Assembly (NCBI RefSeq): GCF_000014745.1
Contig: NC_008347.1
Span: 1,435,501 to 1,499,500 of the forward strand
Reading direction: 5' to 3'
Source of the DNA: Maricaulis maris MCS10
Lineage (GTDB): Bacteria; Pseudomonadota; Alphaproteobacteria; Caulobacterales; Maricaulaceae
DNA length: 64,000 nt
The number at the start of each line of letters is the position of its first letter. Positions within the stretch are counted from its first letter, which is position 1. Under the pieces are notes generated by a model that did no database searches, was not told the DNA's origin, and saw nothing but the letters and a program-made list of their open reading frames with translations. Positions 29,510 to 38,647 of this stretch are shown in pieces. The position numbers and the translations under genes are program-made.

Positions 29510-29716
29510 TCTTCTTGGCCAACTCTCTGGAGTGGCAAGTCATCTGTTGACTGAGAGCGGGACGTCGATTTCAGGTCGGCACGCAGCGAACTGTGTGATG
29601 TGATGCGGGCCAACCGCTCCACAGCGTTGCACACGCCGAATCCGCGTGACATAACGCGCGCTCGATTTTGCACGCGGTTTCGACCGCCCGTCTGTTTGAA
29701 AATCTAAGGCTAACCC

Positions 29717-31273
29717 ATGAACGTCATCGAGAAAGCTTCCGAAGGCTTGAGCCGCACCTATGAGATCGTCATCCCTGCTGACGACCTGCAAGCTCGCCTG
29801 GCGGCGAAGATCGAAGAGATCCGCCCAGAAGTCCGCCTGAAGGGCTTCCGCCCGGGCAAGGTGCCGACCAGCCACATCCGCAAGATGTTCGGCGAAAGCA
29901 TCATGGGCGATCTGCTCAATGAGCTGGTTCCGGACACCACCCAGAAGACGCTCGACGAGAAGAAGCTGCGTCCGGCGTCCCAGCCTGACATCTCGGTGAC
30001 CAGCGAAGCCAAGGATGTGCTCGCCGGCAAGGCCGACTTCGTGTTCGAGATCGCCCTTGAAATCATGCCTGATTTCGAGCCGGCCGATCCGGCCAAGCTG
30101 TCGGTCACGCGCCCGGTTGCCGAAGTCGAGGATGCGGAAGTCGATGAGGCGCTCGAGCGTCTGGCCAATGAGAGCCGTGAATTTGCCGCCAAGAAGGGCG
30201 GCAAGAATGCCAAGGCTGAAGACGGCGACGTCGTCGTGATCGACTTTGTTGGCAAGCTGGACGGCGAAGTCTTTGAAGGTGGGTCCGCCGAGGATGCGCG
30301 CGTCGCGATCGGTGACGGCGCCTTCATTCCGGGCTTTGAAGAGCAGCTGCTTGGCGCCAAGGTTGGCGAAGAGCGCGAGCTGAACGTCACCTTCCCGGAA
30401 GATTACCAGGCCGCTCAGCTGGCCGGTAAGGCCGCCGTGTTCGACGTGACTGTCAAAGGACTGGAGTCTCCCCAGGAGGCAAAAGTCGATGACGAGCTGG
30501 CCAAGCGCCTCGGCCTCGAAAACCTCGACGGGCTGAAAGATGCGCTGAAGAAGCGTTTCGCCGGTGAGCACGGTCAGCAGTCGCGCATGAAGGTCAAGCG
30601 TGACCTGCTCGACAAGCTGGACGCGGAACACAAGTTCGATCTGCCGCCGAAAATGGTCGGCGCCGAGTTCGACAATATCTGGCGCGAAGTGGCTCACGCC
30701 ATCGAGCAGGACCAACTCGAGGACGAAGACAAGAACAAGTCGGAAGACGAGCTCAAGTCGGAATACCGCGAGATCGCCGAACGCCGTGTGCGCCTTGGTC
30801 TGGTGCTGGCCGAGATCGGCCGCCGCAACAATATCGACGTGACCCAGGAAGAACTGTCCCGCGCCATCAACCAGGAAGCGGTGAAGTATCCGGGCCAGGA
30901 GCGTCAGGTCGTCGAATTCTACCAGAAGAACCCGAACGCCGTCGCCCAGATGCGTGCGCCGATCTACGAAGAGAAGGTCGTTGATTACATCCTCGAGCTG
31001 GCTGACGTGACCGAGACCACCGTGTCCAAGGAAGCGCTGTACGCTGACGAGGACGAAGCGCCCGCCAAGCCGGCAAAAAAGGCCGTTGCAAAGAAAAAGG
31101 CACCGGCCAAGAAGGCGGCTGCCAAGTCCGACGACAAGCCGGCCGCGAAAAAGGCTCCGGCCAAGAAGGCTCCGGCCAAGAAAGCCGCCGCCAAGGATGA
31201 GGCACCTGCCAAAAAGCCGGCGGCGAAGAAGAAGGCTCCGGCCAAGAAGGCTGCTGCCAAGAAAGACGCGTAG
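29717..31273 (+). CDS. tig: Trigger factor with Lys/Ala-rich C-terminal tail
   Basis: Ribosome-bound chaperone and prolyl isomerase. The ribosome-docking motif LKGFRPGKVP is near residues 43-52; the FKBP-type domain covers about 155-245 (GDVVVIDFVGKLDGEVFEGG), and the helical chaperone domain follows to about 440. It is 518 residues against about 430-450 normally: the last about 70 residues are made of APAKKA and AAAKK-type repeats, like the C-terminal tails of histone H1 or some alphaproteobacterial DNA-binding proteins. The tail is continuous with the frame and base composition does not change abruptly, so it is not a sequencing artefact. Confidence 0.96.
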   Translation: MNVIEKASEGLSRTYEIVIPADDLQARLAAKIEEIRPEVRLKGFRPGKVPTSHIRKMFGESIMGDLLNELVPDTTQKTLDEKKLRPASQPDISVTSEAKDVLAGKADFVFEIALEIMPDFEPADPAKLSVTRPVAEVEDAEVDEALERLANESREFAAKKGGKNAKAEDGDVVVIDFVGKLDGEVFEGGSAEDARVAIGDGAFIPGFEEQLLGAKVGEERELNVTFPEDYQAAQLAGKAAVFDVTVKGLESPQEAKVDDELAKRLGLENLDGLKDALKKRFAGEHGQQSRMKVKRDLLDKLDAEHKFDLPPKMVGAEFDNIWREVAHAIEQDQLEDEDKNKSEDELKSEYREIAERRVRLGLVLAEIGRRNNIDVTQEELSRAINQEAVKYPGQERQVVEFYQKNPNAVAQMRAPIYEEKVVDYILELADVTETTVSKEALYADEDEAPAKPAKKAVAKKKAPAKKAAAKSDDKPAAKKAPAKKAPAKKAAAKDEAPAKKPAAKKKAPAKKAAAKKDA

Positions 31274-31298
31274 ACACAGTCGCGTTTCGCTTTGATAC

Positions 31299-31334
31299 AG
31301 CGCCGGTGCTTCCCAGAAGCGCCGGCGCTTTTCA
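31299..31334 (+). terminator. Intrinsic terminator of tig
   Basis: A 14-bp stem with one G-T pair (AGCGCCGGTGCTTC with GAAGCGCCGGCGCT, 3-base loop) followed by TTTTCATTT, 25 bases after the tig stop. Confidence 0.9.
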
Positions 31335-31463
31335 TTTCAGGACGAATTGGCAGAGATCGCTGCAGCGCGCGCCTTGCCTGAAACTTCGACGCCCGCGATA
31401 GTTCCCTGTCCCGTCTGATGAGAATCGGCCCGATCCTGGTGCCGTCACCCCAAGGAGCGCGAT

Positions 31464-32099
31464 ATGCATGATCCCCAGGACGTAATGATGAATCTGGTTC
31501 CGATCGTCGTCGAGCAGACGAGCCGCGGCGAGCGCTCATTCGACATTTATTCGCGGCTCCTGAAGGAGCGCATCATTTTCATCACTGGTCCGATCGAGGA
31601 CCACATGGCGAGCCTGATCATCGCCCAGCTTCTCTTCCTCGAGTCCGAGAACCCGAAAAAAGAGATCTCGATGTATATCAACTCGCCGGGTGGCGTGGTC
31701 TCCGCCGGCCTCGGTATCTACGATACGATGCAGTATATCCGCTCGCCGGTGTCGACGATGTGCCTGGGCATGGCCGCCTCGATGGGCTCGCTCCTGCTGA
31801 CGGCCGGTGAAAAGGACATGCGCTTTGCGGCGCCGAACGCGCGCATCATGGTGCACCAGCCTTCGGGTGGCTTCCGCGGTCAGGCATCGGACATTGAGCG
31901 TCATGCGGCCGATATCCAGAAAATCAAGCGGCGCCTGAATGAAATCTATGTGCACCACACCGGTCGCACCTATGACGAGATTGAAAGCGCACTCGACCGC
32001 GATAACTTCATGTCGGCGCAGGAAGGCTTGGAATTCGGCCTGGTCGACAAGGTTATCGAGCGTCGCGCCGAGGACGAGAAGGAAGGTTCTGACAGCTAG
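31464..32099 (+). CDS. clpP: ATP-dependent Clp protease proteolytic subunit
   Basis: The serine protease chamber that works with ClpX or ClpA. The catalytic triad is S106 (GMAASMGS), H131 (IMVHQPSGG) and D180 (DRDNFMSA), matching the E. coli S97-H122-D171 spacing exactly. It is 211 residues, normal for the family. AAGGAG precedes the ATG by six bases. It has its own promoter region after the tig terminator and precedes clpX by 162 bases. Confidence 0.98.
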   Translation: MHDPQDVMMNLVPIVVEQTSRGERSFDIYSRLLKERIIFITGPIEDHMASLIIAQLLFLESENPKKEISMYINSPGGVVSAGLGIYDTMQYIRSPVSTMCLGMAASMGSLLLTAGEKDMRFAAPNARIMVHQPSGGFRGQASDIERHAADIQKIKRRLNEIYVHHTGRTYDEIESALDRDNFMSAQEGLEFGLVDKVIERRAEDEKEGSDS

Positions 32100-32107
32100 C
32101 GATGATT

Positions 32108-32220
32108 CTGGATGCAGGCTTGGTGCTTGATCGCAACTGCATCCATGTGATCGAATACGCAGCGGCAGAAACCTTTCGCTAAAGTTCGGCCTTGATTTTG
32201 CACGAGGCTGAAAGCGAAAG
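32108..32220. repeat. Two inverted repeats in the clpP-clpX gap
   Basis: The first is TGGATGCAG at 32109-32117 with CTGCATCCA at 32137-32145, a perfect 9-bp stem with a 19-base loop. The second is CTTTCGCT at 32173-32180 with AGCGAAAG at 32213-32220, an 8-bp stem whose interior can also pair (CGGCCT with AGGCTG, one G-T). Neither has a long T run. They may be a clpP terminator-like element and a regulatory structure or operator ahead of clpX. Confidence 0.55.
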
Positions 32221-32261
32221 CAGGTATCATAACGATGCTTGCGGGTTGAAATGGAGCGGTC

Positions 32262-33533
32262 ATGAGTAAGACGACGGGCGGAGACAGCGAGTCGAAGAAC
32301 ACCCTCTACTGCTCTTTTTGCGGAAAGAGCCAGCATGAGGTTCGCAAACTGATCGCCGGCCCCACGGTGTTCATCTGTGATGAATGCGTCGAGCTCTGCA
32401 TGGATATCATCCGCGAGGAAAACAAATCCTCGCTGGTCAAATCCAAGGAAGGCGTTCCGTCTCCGCAGGAGATTTTCAACGTCCTCAATGATTATGTGAT
32501 CGGCCAGGCGCATGCCAAGCGCGTGCTCGCCGTGGCGGTCCACAATCACTACAAGCGGCTCAACCATGCATCGCAGAATTCCGACGTGGAGCTCGCCAAG
32601 TCCAACATCCTGCTGATCGGACCGACCGGTTGCGGCAAGACGCTGCTTGCGCAGACGCTGGCCCGCATCCTCGATGTGCCGTTCACGATGGCGGATGCCA
32701 CGACGCTGACCGAAGCCGGTTATGTCGGCGAGGATGTCGAGAACATCGTTCTGAAGTTGCTCCAGGCCGCCGATTACAATGTCGAGCGGGCCCAGCGCGG
32801 CATTGTCTATATCGATGAAATCGACAAGATTTCGCGCAAGTCGGACAATCCCTCCATCACCCGCGACGTGTCGGGCGAGGGTGTCCAGCAGGCGCTTTTG
32901 AAGATCATGGAAGGCACGGTTGCCTCTGTGCCGCCTCAGGGTGGTCGCAAACATCCGCAGCAGGAATTCCTGCAGGTGGACACGACCAATATCCTGTTTG
33001 TCGTCGGCGGTGCCTTTGCCGGTCTCGACAAGGTCATTTCCCAGCGCGGCCAGGGGTCCTCGATCGGGTTTGGCGCCGATGTGCGTGAGCCGGATGCCCG
33101 TCGCACCGGTGAGATCCTGCGCGAAGTCGAGCCGGACGATCTGCTGCGCTTCGGCCTGATCCCGGAATTCGTGGGTCGTCTGCCGGTCATTGCGACCCTT
33201 GAAGACCTTGATATCGGCGCCCTGGTCCAGATTCTGACCGAGCCGAAAAACGCTCTGGTCAAGCAGTATCAGCGACTGTTCGAGATGGAAGGCGTCGGCC
33301 TGACCTTCACCGAAGATGCGCTCAAGGCGATCGCCAATCGCGCCATTGCCCGCAAGACCGGTGCCCGCGGCCTGCGCTCGATCATGGAGGGCATTCTGCT
33401 CGAAACCATGTTCGATCTGCCAAGTCTGGAAGGCGTGGAAGAGATCGTCGTCAATGGCGAAGTGGTTGATGGCAATGCCAAACCGCTGTCCATCTATGCA
33501 GAGCGCAAGGACGACAAGCGGGAGGGCGCTTGA
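32262..33533 (+). CDS. clpX: Clp protease ATPase subunit ClpX
   Basis: The AAA+ unfoldase that feeds substrates, including cell-cycle regulators in related bacteria, to ClpP. It is 423 residues. An N-terminal C4 zinc finger (CSFCGKS...CDEC, residues about 12-40) precedes Walker A (GPTGCGKT), Walker B ([10 protein letters not shown]), the pore loop GYVGEDVE, the RKSDNPS segment and the ClpP-docking IGF tripeptide (SSIGFGAD). The start gives [19 protein letters not shown] is upstream. Confidence 0.98.
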   Translation: MSKTTGGDSESKNTLYCSFCGKSQHEVRKLIAGPTVFICDECVELCMDIIREENKSSLVKSKEGVPSPQEIFNVLNDYVIGQAHAKRVLAVAVHNHYKRLNHASQNSDVELAKSNILLIGPTGCGKTLLAQTLARILDVPFTMADATTLTEAGYVGEDVENIVLKLLQAADYNVERAQRGIVYIDEIDKISRKSDNPSITRDVSGEGVQQALLKIMEGTVASVPPQGGRKHPQQEFLQVDTTNILFVVGGAFAGLDKVISQRGQGSSIGFGADVREPDARRTGEILREVEPDDLLRFGLIPEFVGRLPVIATLEDLDIGALVQILTEPKNALVKQYQRLFEMEGVGLTFTEDALKAIANRAIARKTGARGLRSIMEGILLETMFDLPSLEGVEEIVVNGEVVDGNAKPLSIYAERKDDKREGA

Positions 33534-33688
33534 CCTTTCGAGGTCGCATCGCCACCTCCTGTAGCAAGCCGGATCTCCGGGCCTCACGTTCGACGTGACG
33601 GTCCGGTGAGCCGTTCAGTCACGAATTGTAGGCCAACGCTGTAACAGGTCTGCCCGCGCTCCCCCGAGTGAGCGCGCTTGGAGAAAAC

Positions 33689-36097
33689 ATGTCCACGACG
33701 AAGACCCTTCCCCTTCTTCCCCTGCGCGACATCGTCGTCTTTCCGCACATGATCGTGCCGCTCTTCGTGGGCCGCGACAAATCGGTCAAGGCTCTGGAAG
33801 AGGTGATGAAGGCTGACAAGCAGATCCTGCTGGCCACCCAGCGTACTGCGTCCGACGACGAGCCCGGTGCCGACGCCATCCACAAGACCGGTGTGATCGC
33901 ATCTGTCCTGCAATTGCTCAAACTGCCTGACGGTACGGTCAAAGTCCTGGTCGAGGGTGGTGTTCGCGTCGAGATCAGCGCCTTCACCGAGCGCAGCGAC
34001 TATTACGAAGCCGTGTGCGACGTCCTTGATGAGGATCCCGGTGACGTTTCGGAGCTGGAAGCGCTGATGCGGACCGTCTCGGCCAAGTTCGATGACTACG
34101 TGAAGCTGAACAAGAAGGTTCCGCCGGAAGCGCTGGCGTCTTTGTCGCAGATCCGCGAACCGGGCAAGCTGTCGGACAGCATTGCCGCCCACCTCGCCGT
34201 CAAGATCGAGGAAAAACAGTCACTGCTGGAAGAGCCGGACGTCAATCGCCGGCTCGAGCGCATCCTTGGCATGATGGAAGGCGAGATCGGCGTTCTTCAG
34301 GTCGAGAAGAAAATCCGTTCGCGCGTCAAGCGCCAGATGGAAAAGACCCAGCGCGAATATTATCTCAACGAGCAGATGAAGGCGATCCAGCGCGAGCTGG
34401 GTGAGGGCGATGACAGCCGCGAGGAGCTGGCCGAGCTGGAAGAAAAGCTGGCCGAGGCCAAGCTTTCCAAGGAAGCCCGCACCAAGGCCGATGCCGAGTT
34501 CAAGAAGCTCCGCAATATGAGCCCGATGTCGGCGGAGGCCACCGTTGTTCGCAATTATCTCGACTGGATCCTGTCGGTCCCGTGGGGCAAGCGCAAACGC
34601 CTGAAGAACGATCTGGAGCGCGCTGAAGGCGTGCTCGAGACGGATCATTATGGCCTCGACAAGGTCAAGGAGCGTATCCTCGAGCACCTCGCCGTCCAGG
34701 CGCGGACGAAAAAGCTGAAGGGACCGATCCTGTGCCTCGTTGGCCCGCCGGGCGTCGGCAAGACCTCGCTTGGCCGCTCGATCGCCAAGGCCACGGGACG
34801 CGATTTCGTACGCATGTCCCTGGGCGGGGTGCGTGACGAGGCCGAAATCCGGGGCCATCGCCGCACTTATATCGGCTCCATGCCGGGCCGGATCATCCAG
34901 TCGATGAAGAAGGTGAATTCGTCCAATCCGCTCTTCCTGCTCGACGAGATCGACAAGCTGGGTGCCGATTATCGCGGCGATCCCGCTTCGGCCCTGCTTG
35001 AAGTGCTCGATCCGGAACAGAACGCCAATTTCAACGATCATTATCTGGAGGTCGATTACGACCTGTCAGACATCATGTTCGTGACCACGGCCAACACGCT
35101 CAACCTGCCGCAGCCCCTGCTGGACCGGATGGAGATCATCCGTATCGCTGGCTACACCGAGGATGAGAAGGTCGAGATCGCCCGGCGCCACCTGATTCCC
35201 AAGCAGATGAAGAACCATGCGCTCAAGGAGAGCGAATGGTCTCTGACAGAAGACGGCCTGCGCGATCTGATCCGCTATTACACCCGCGAAGCCGGTGTCC
35301 GTAGCCTCGAGCGTGAGATCGCCAATCTGGCCCGCAAATCCGTCGTTCAGATCGAACGCGGCAAGGCCAGCTCGATCACGGTTTCAGGCGATAATCTTGG
35401 TGAGTTTGCCGGCGTCCGGAAATTCCGGTTCGGTGAGACCGAGGACCATGACCAGGTCGGCATTGTTACCGGTCTGGCCTGGACTGAAGTCGGCGGCGAC
35501 CTGCTCACCATTGAAGCCGTCCGCATGCCGGGCCGTGGCAAGATGATGGTAACCGGCAATCTGCGCGACGTGATGAAGGAGTCGATCTCGGCGGCCAATT
35601 CCTTTGTCCAGTCGCGGGCCCCGTCACTGGGTATCAAGCCGACCATTTTCCGGGCCGCAGACATTCACGTCCACATGCCGGAAGGCGCGACTCCCAAGGA
35701 TGGACCGTCCGCCGGCGTTGGCATGATGACTGCGATCGTCTCGGTCCTGACCGGCATACCGGTCCGCAAGGATATCGCCATGACCGGCGAGATCACCCTG
35801 CGCGGTCGTGTCCTGCCGATCGGCGGGCTGAAGGAGAAGCTGCTGGCGGCCCTTCGTGGCGGTGTGAAGACCGTGCTCATTCCCAAGGACAATGAAAAGG
35901 ACCTCGCCGAGATCCCGGACAATGTCAAAGAGGGCATGGAGATCATTCCGGTCGAGACCGCTGATGAAGTCCTGATGCGGGCGCTGGTTGAACCGGTCGA
36001 GCCGGTCGAATGGACCGAGGCTGACGAGGCGGCTCTGGCAGCGATTGCCTCACAGCCGGGTGGTGATGGCGGAGCCGGACAGGCGATTGCGCACTAG
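33689..36097 (+). CDS. lon: ATP-dependent protease La (Lon)
   Basis: An 802-residue AAA+ protease that degrades misfolded and regulatory proteins. Start: ATG at 33689, six bases after GGAG; an earlier start at 33668 has no such site. Order: N-terminal substrate domain ([23 protein letters not shown]), coiled coil, Walker A (GPPGVGKTS) near 350, Walker B ([11 protein letters not shown]), and the protease domain with the Ser-Lys dyad S674 (KDGPSAG) and K717 (LKEKLLAA), spaced 43 residues as in E. coli. Completes the tig-clpP-clpX-lon block. Confidence 0.98.
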   Translation: MSTTKTLPLLPLRDIVVFPHMIVPLFVGRDKSVKALEEVMKADKQILLATQRTASDDEPGADAIHKTGVIASVLQLLKLPDGTVKVLVEGGVRVEISAFTERSDYYEAVCDVLDEDPGDVSELEALMRTVSAKFDDYVKLNKKVPPEALASLSQIREPGKLSDSIAAHLAVKIEEKQSLLEEPDVNRRLERILGMMEGEIGVLQVEKKIRSRVKRQMEKTQREYYLNEQMKAIQRELGEGDDSREELAELEEKLAEAKLSKEARTKADAEFKKLRNMSPMSAEATVVRNYLDWILSVPWGKRKRLKNDLERAEGVLETDHYGLDKVKERILEHLAVQARTKKLKGPILCLVGPPGVGKTSLGRSIAKATGRDFVRMSLGGVRDEAEIRGHRRTYIGSMPGRIIQSMKKVNSSNPLFLLDEIDKLGADYRGDPASALLEVLDPEQNANFNDHYLEVDYDLSDIMFVTTANTLNLPQPLLDRMEIIRIAGYTEDEKVEIARRHLIPKQMKNHALKESEWSLTEDGLRDLIRYYTREAGVRSLEREIANLARKSVVQIERGKASSITVSGDNLGEFAGVRKFRFGETEDHDQVGIVTGLAWTEVGGDLLTIEAVRMPGRGKMMVTGNLRDVMKESISAANSFVQSRAPSLGIKPTIFRAADIHVHMPEGATPKDGPSAGVGMMTAIVSVLTGIPVRKDIAMTGEITLRGRVLPIGGLKEKLLAALRGGVKTVLIPKDNEKDLAEIPDNVKEGMEIIPVETADEVLMRALVEPVEPVEWTEADEAALAAIASQPGGDGGAGQAIAH

Positions 36098-36128
36098 CAT
36101 CTGAAACTGGTTTCATTTGAAACAATAT

Positions 36129-36158
36129 TGGCCGGAGGCGTCGTCTCCGGCCATTTTT
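36129..36158 (+). terminator. Intrinsic terminator of lon
   Basis: A 9-bp stem (TGGCCGGAG with CTCCGGCCA, 7-base loop) followed directly by TTTTT, 31 bases after the lon stop. Confidence 0.92.
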
Positions 36159-36193
36159 GTGCGCAAATCCGGCCCCGAAGCGCAGAAAGTGGA

Positions 36194-36222
36194 TTGACCG
36201 TGCAGTCGGGGGCGGCCAATCT
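36194..36222 (+). promoter_or_regulatory. Possible promoter of the pheA leader
   Basis: TTGACC at 36194-36199, 17-base spacer and a weak CAATCT at 36217-36222. Transcription would then begin at about 36229-36230, right at the leader-peptide ATG, which has no ribosome binding site. This would make a leaderless leader mRNA. The -10 match is poor. Confidence 0.35.
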
Positions 36223-36229
36223 CCGTTTC

Positions 36230-36301
36230 ATGAGCAATGCGACGTACTTTTTTGCGGCCTATTTTGACAACGCAACCCGGGTGGGGGCGGTGGCCGGCTA
36301 G
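36230..36301 (+). CDS. pheL: Phe/Tyr-rich leader peptide of pheA
   Basis: A 23-codon frame: MSNATYFFAAYFDNATRVGA, then VAG and TAG. It holds three Phe and two Tyr within residues 6-12. All three Phe codons are TTT, the less favoured codon in this GC-rich genome, which would sharpen stalling. It lies 25 bases ahead of a terminator hairpin that precedes pheA, the arrangement of a transcription attenuator sensing charged tRNA-Phe. No Shine-Dalgarno sequence is seen before the ATG. Confidence 0.8.
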   Translation: MSNATYFFAAYFDNATRVGAVAG

Positions 36302-36358
36302 ATTGTGCGACAGCGCAACGAAACCAGGGCCTCCCCCACGGGGAGGCCCTTTTCTTTT
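36281..36358 (+). promoter_or_regulatory. pheA transcription attenuator
   Basis: Terminator: an 11-bp perfect stem, 36326-36336 with 36340-36350 and a CAC loop, then TTTTCTTTT. Antiterminator: GTGGGGG at 36281-36287 can pair with CCCCCAC at 36333-36339, which would take apart the terminator's left arm. A ribosome stalled at the Phe/Tyr codons (36245-36265) would leave 36281 onward free, so read-through; one reaching the stop at 36299-36301 would cover the antiterminator arm, so termination. Confidence 0.8.
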
Positions 36359-36377
36359 GTCTGAAGGGATTACACAC

Positions 36378-37532
36378 ATGGCAACGGACATGACGCGGGA
36401 TGAAATCCGCTCGGCTATCAGCGATATCGATAAGGAATTGATCGATGCCATCGCCCGTCGCTCCGGACTGGTGGAAGAAATCCTCAAGGCCAAGGCGCGG
36501 ACCGGCAGTCCGGTCAGGGACCGGGAGCGCGAGCGCGACGTGCTCCGGGCCGCCGTCCAGCAGGGCAGCGAGAAAGGCGTTCCGGCTGAACTGGTCGAGA
36601 CGCTGTTTCATGCGCTGTTCGAGGCGTCGGTCCGCCGTCAGCGCCAGCAATTCGACTCCATGCGCAATGACGAGCTCAATGAGGCCACGGTCGCCTATCT
36701 GGGCGGTCCCGGCAGCTACAGCCACATTGCCGCGCAAAAGGTCTTCCAGCGTCGCAATGCGACGGTGGTGCCATCGCCGAAACGGGACTTTGTCTCGATT
36801 TTCCGTGCGGTCGAGAATGCCGAAGTCGATTATGGCGTGATCCCGATCGAGAACACCACGACCGGGTCGATCAACGAGGTCTACGACATCTTGATCAATT
36901 CCCACACGCAGATCATTGGTGAGTTCCTGCTGCGGGTCGATCATTGCCTGGTCGGTCGGGCGAGCGGGCAGGGGCGCGTGCGCCGTGTGTTCGGCCATCC
37001 TCAGGCGCTGGCCCAGTGCCGGCGCTATATCAGCTCGCATCCGGAGCTTGAAACCCACATGGCGGCCTCGACCACGCGCGCGCTGGAGCGGCTGTTGGAG
37101 GACGATGATACGGCGGTGGCCGTCGCCGGCGAGGATGCGGCCCGCCTGTTCGGCATGGATATTCTGGAGCGCAATGTCGGTGACCACGAGCAGAATATCA
37201 CGCGGTTCATCGTCATCGGACGCAAGTCCAAACTCCCGACGCGCGAGGTCGAGTGCAAGACGTCGATGATGTTCACCACACGCGACACGCCGGGATCGCT
37301 GGTCAATGCGTTGATCGGTTTCCGTGATAACGGGATCAATCTGGTGAAGCTGGAATCGCGGCCGATTGCCGGCAATCCCTGGGAAGAAATGTTCATCATG
37401 GATGTCGAAGGGCATCTGGAGGACAGCAAGATCCGCGAGTCCATGTCGGTGCTTGAGGAGCATACCCGCGAGATCAAACTGCTCGGCTGTTATGCAATGG
37501 ACGCCATCGACAAGGTGTCGGTCGCCGAATGA
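36378..37532 (+). CDS. pheA: Bifunctional chorismate mutase/prephenate dehydratase
   Basis: The P-protein that converts chorismate to prephenate and then phenylpyruvate for phenylalanine synthesis. It is 384 residues from the ATG at 36378, which follows GAAGGGA. An AroQ-type chorismate mutase domain (about 8-95; IRSAISDIDKELIDAIARRS) precedes the dehydratase domain (about 104-280; YLGGPGSYSHIAA, IPIENTTTGSI) and a C-terminal ACT domain with the ESRP phenylalanine-binding motif (LVKLESRPI). Feedback by Phe is expected at the protein level, with attenuation at the RNA level. Confidence 0.96.
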   Translation: MATDMTRDEIRSAISDIDKELIDAIARRSGLVEEILKAKARTGSPVRDRERERDVLRAAVQQGSEKGVPAELVETLFHALFEASVRRQRQQFDSMRNDELNEATVAYLGGPGSYSHIAAQKVFQRRNATVVPSPKRDFVSIFRAVENAEVDYGVIPIENTTTGSINEVYDILINSHTQIIGEFLLRVDHCLVGRASGQGRVRRVFGHPQALAQCRRYISSHPELETHMAASTTRALERLLEDDDTAVAVAGEDAARLFGMDILERNVGDHEQNITRFIVIGRKSKLPTREVECKTSMMFTTRDTPGSLVNALIGFRDNGINLVKLESRPIAGNPWEEMFIMDVEGHLEDSKIRESMSVLEEHTREIKLLGCYAMDAIDKVSVAE

Positions 37533-37557
37533 CCGTCTCGCCCGTCCCTGTCAGCTG

Positions 37558-37586
37558 ACGGCGCCCGCGCGGGACGGGCGCCGTTT
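37558..37586. terminator. Terminator between pheA and the convergent yiaA-like gene
   Basis: A 9-bp stem (ACGGCGCCC with GGGCGCCGT, 9-base loop) followed by TTT on the plus strand. It sits between the convergent stops at 37532 and 37592. The T run is short. Confidence 0.6.
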
Positions 37587-37591
37587 GCCGG

Positions 37592-37855
37592 TCAGGCCTT
37601 GGTGACATAGTCCTCCAGTATCTTCTCGTGTTTGGCGCGTTCCAGCTTGGACGAGAACTGGTCGTTGATGCGCTGCTCCTGCAGCGTCTTGACCAGCGTG
37701 ATGAGTGAACCTGTCAGGAACAGGATCCCCATTCCGACATAGCCTTTGGTCGACAGGTCGACCGGCATCAGCATCAGTGACAGGCCCAGCATGGCGTAGG
37801 CCACGGCAACACAGGCATAGTTGAAACTGATCCAGAGTTTTGATTGTCCCAGCAT
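37592..37855 (-). CDS. YiaA/YiaB-like small membrane protein
   Basis: An 87-residue protein with two hydrophobic helices (about residues 8-30 and 38-58) joined by a short loop, with a charged C-terminal tail. This fits the two-helix YiaA/YiaB domain, whose function is unknown. It is 12 bases downstream of the PspA-like gene on the same strand, so the two are likely one operon under the divergent TetR regulator. A membrane partner for the PspA-like coiled coil is a reasonable guess. Confidence 0.8.
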   Translation of the reverse strand: MLGQSKLWISFNYACVAVAYAMLGLSLMLMPVDLSTKGYVGMGILFLTGSLITLVKTLQEQRINDQFSSKLERAKHEKILEDYVTKA

Positions 37856-37867
37856 GTCCTGTCCTCC

Positions 37868-38575
37868 CTAGGCCGGATGCGCGGCTGGTTGTTCGGTGTC
37901 GGTTCCGGCCCTGATCCGCTTGAGGATGTCATCCCCGCGTGCCTTTACTGCGGCGCCGAACCCCTGAACGGCCATGCGGTCGACCAGGTCATCGCCGGAC
38001 AGGTCCGCATTGATGTCGTCGAGGATATCGGCGAAATCGCCAGTGTTCGGGGCGGCGAGTGCCCGTTTGAGCACGGCCTCGCCCTCCATGAGGGCGCCGA
38101 GGCCGCCAAGGCTGCCCTGGAGGGCCGTCCCGCCGCGGCGTTCATCCTCCAGCGCCCGGGCCGTTATGAGGCCCTGTCTGAGATCGGTCAGCCGGCGCTC
38201 GGTCTTTTCCAGCAGCAGGCGCAATCGTCGTGCGCCGGCCCGTGTCCGAGCGAGGGCATCAGCGCGGGCCGCGTGTTCATTGTCCAGATCGGCGAGGGCA
38301 TTGGCGCCATCACCGGCCAGCTCCTCCATCCCGGCCTTGAGGGCATCACGCGTGCGGTTTTCCATGTCCTGGCGTCTCGCAGCGAGAGCCTTCAGCGCGG
38401 TGTCCTCCTGGCGCTCGCGAAGGATGAGGCCGGCCAGGGAGCGCTTGGCGGTATCGTGGCCCTGTTCGGCCTCCCGTATCTTCTGTTCGATGAGCAGGGC
38501 GGCGTTCTCGGTTTCCAACTTTTGCCGGCTGGATTCAGACCGGGCCCTGAACAATGCAACCAGTGTCGTGAACAT
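37868..38575 (-). CDS. PspA/IM30-like coiled-coil protein
   Basis: A 235-residue helical protein rich in Ala, Glu, Arg and Leu with long coiled-coil stretches (about 5-165), the outline of the PspA/IM30 membrane-repair family. The N-terminal MFTTLVALFRARS is amphipathic, as in PspA helix 1. The ATG at 38575 is chosen because AAGGAG lies six bases upstream; an earlier in-frame ATG overlaps that site. The C-terminal third is acidic, then ends HPA. Regulation by a TetR protein instead of PspF/sigma-54 would be unusual. The family call rests on fold outline, so it is moderate. Confidence 0.75.
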   Translation of the reverse strand: MFTTLVALFRARSESSRQKLETENAALLIEQKIREAEQGHDTAKRSLAGLILRERQEDTALKALAARRQDMENRTRDALKAGMEELAGDGANALADLDNEHAARADALARTRAGARRLRLLLEKTERRLTDLRQGLITARALEDERRGGTALQGSLGGLGALMEGEAVLKRALAAPNTGDFADILDDINADLSGDDLVDRMAVQGFGAAVKARGDDILKRIRAGTDTEQPAAHPA

Positions 38576-38590
38576 GTCATTCTCCTTTGT

Positions 38591-38601
38591 GAACAATGTT
38601 C
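38591..38601. promoter_or_regulatory. Operator 1 of the TetR regulator
   Basis: Palindrome GAACA-A-TGTTC, 16 bases upstream of the pspA-like ATG. Its 14-base extension reads AATGAACATTGTTC on the minus strand, identical to operator 2 on the plus strand. Confidence 0.75.
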
Positions 38602-38647
38602 ATTTAATTAGGCTAGGCGGGAATCCCATTCACGCAAGGCGAATAAT

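Noticed and set aside
31536-33587. A 683-codon antisense frame over clpP and clpX
   Set aside because: Shadow of two strongly conserved genes.
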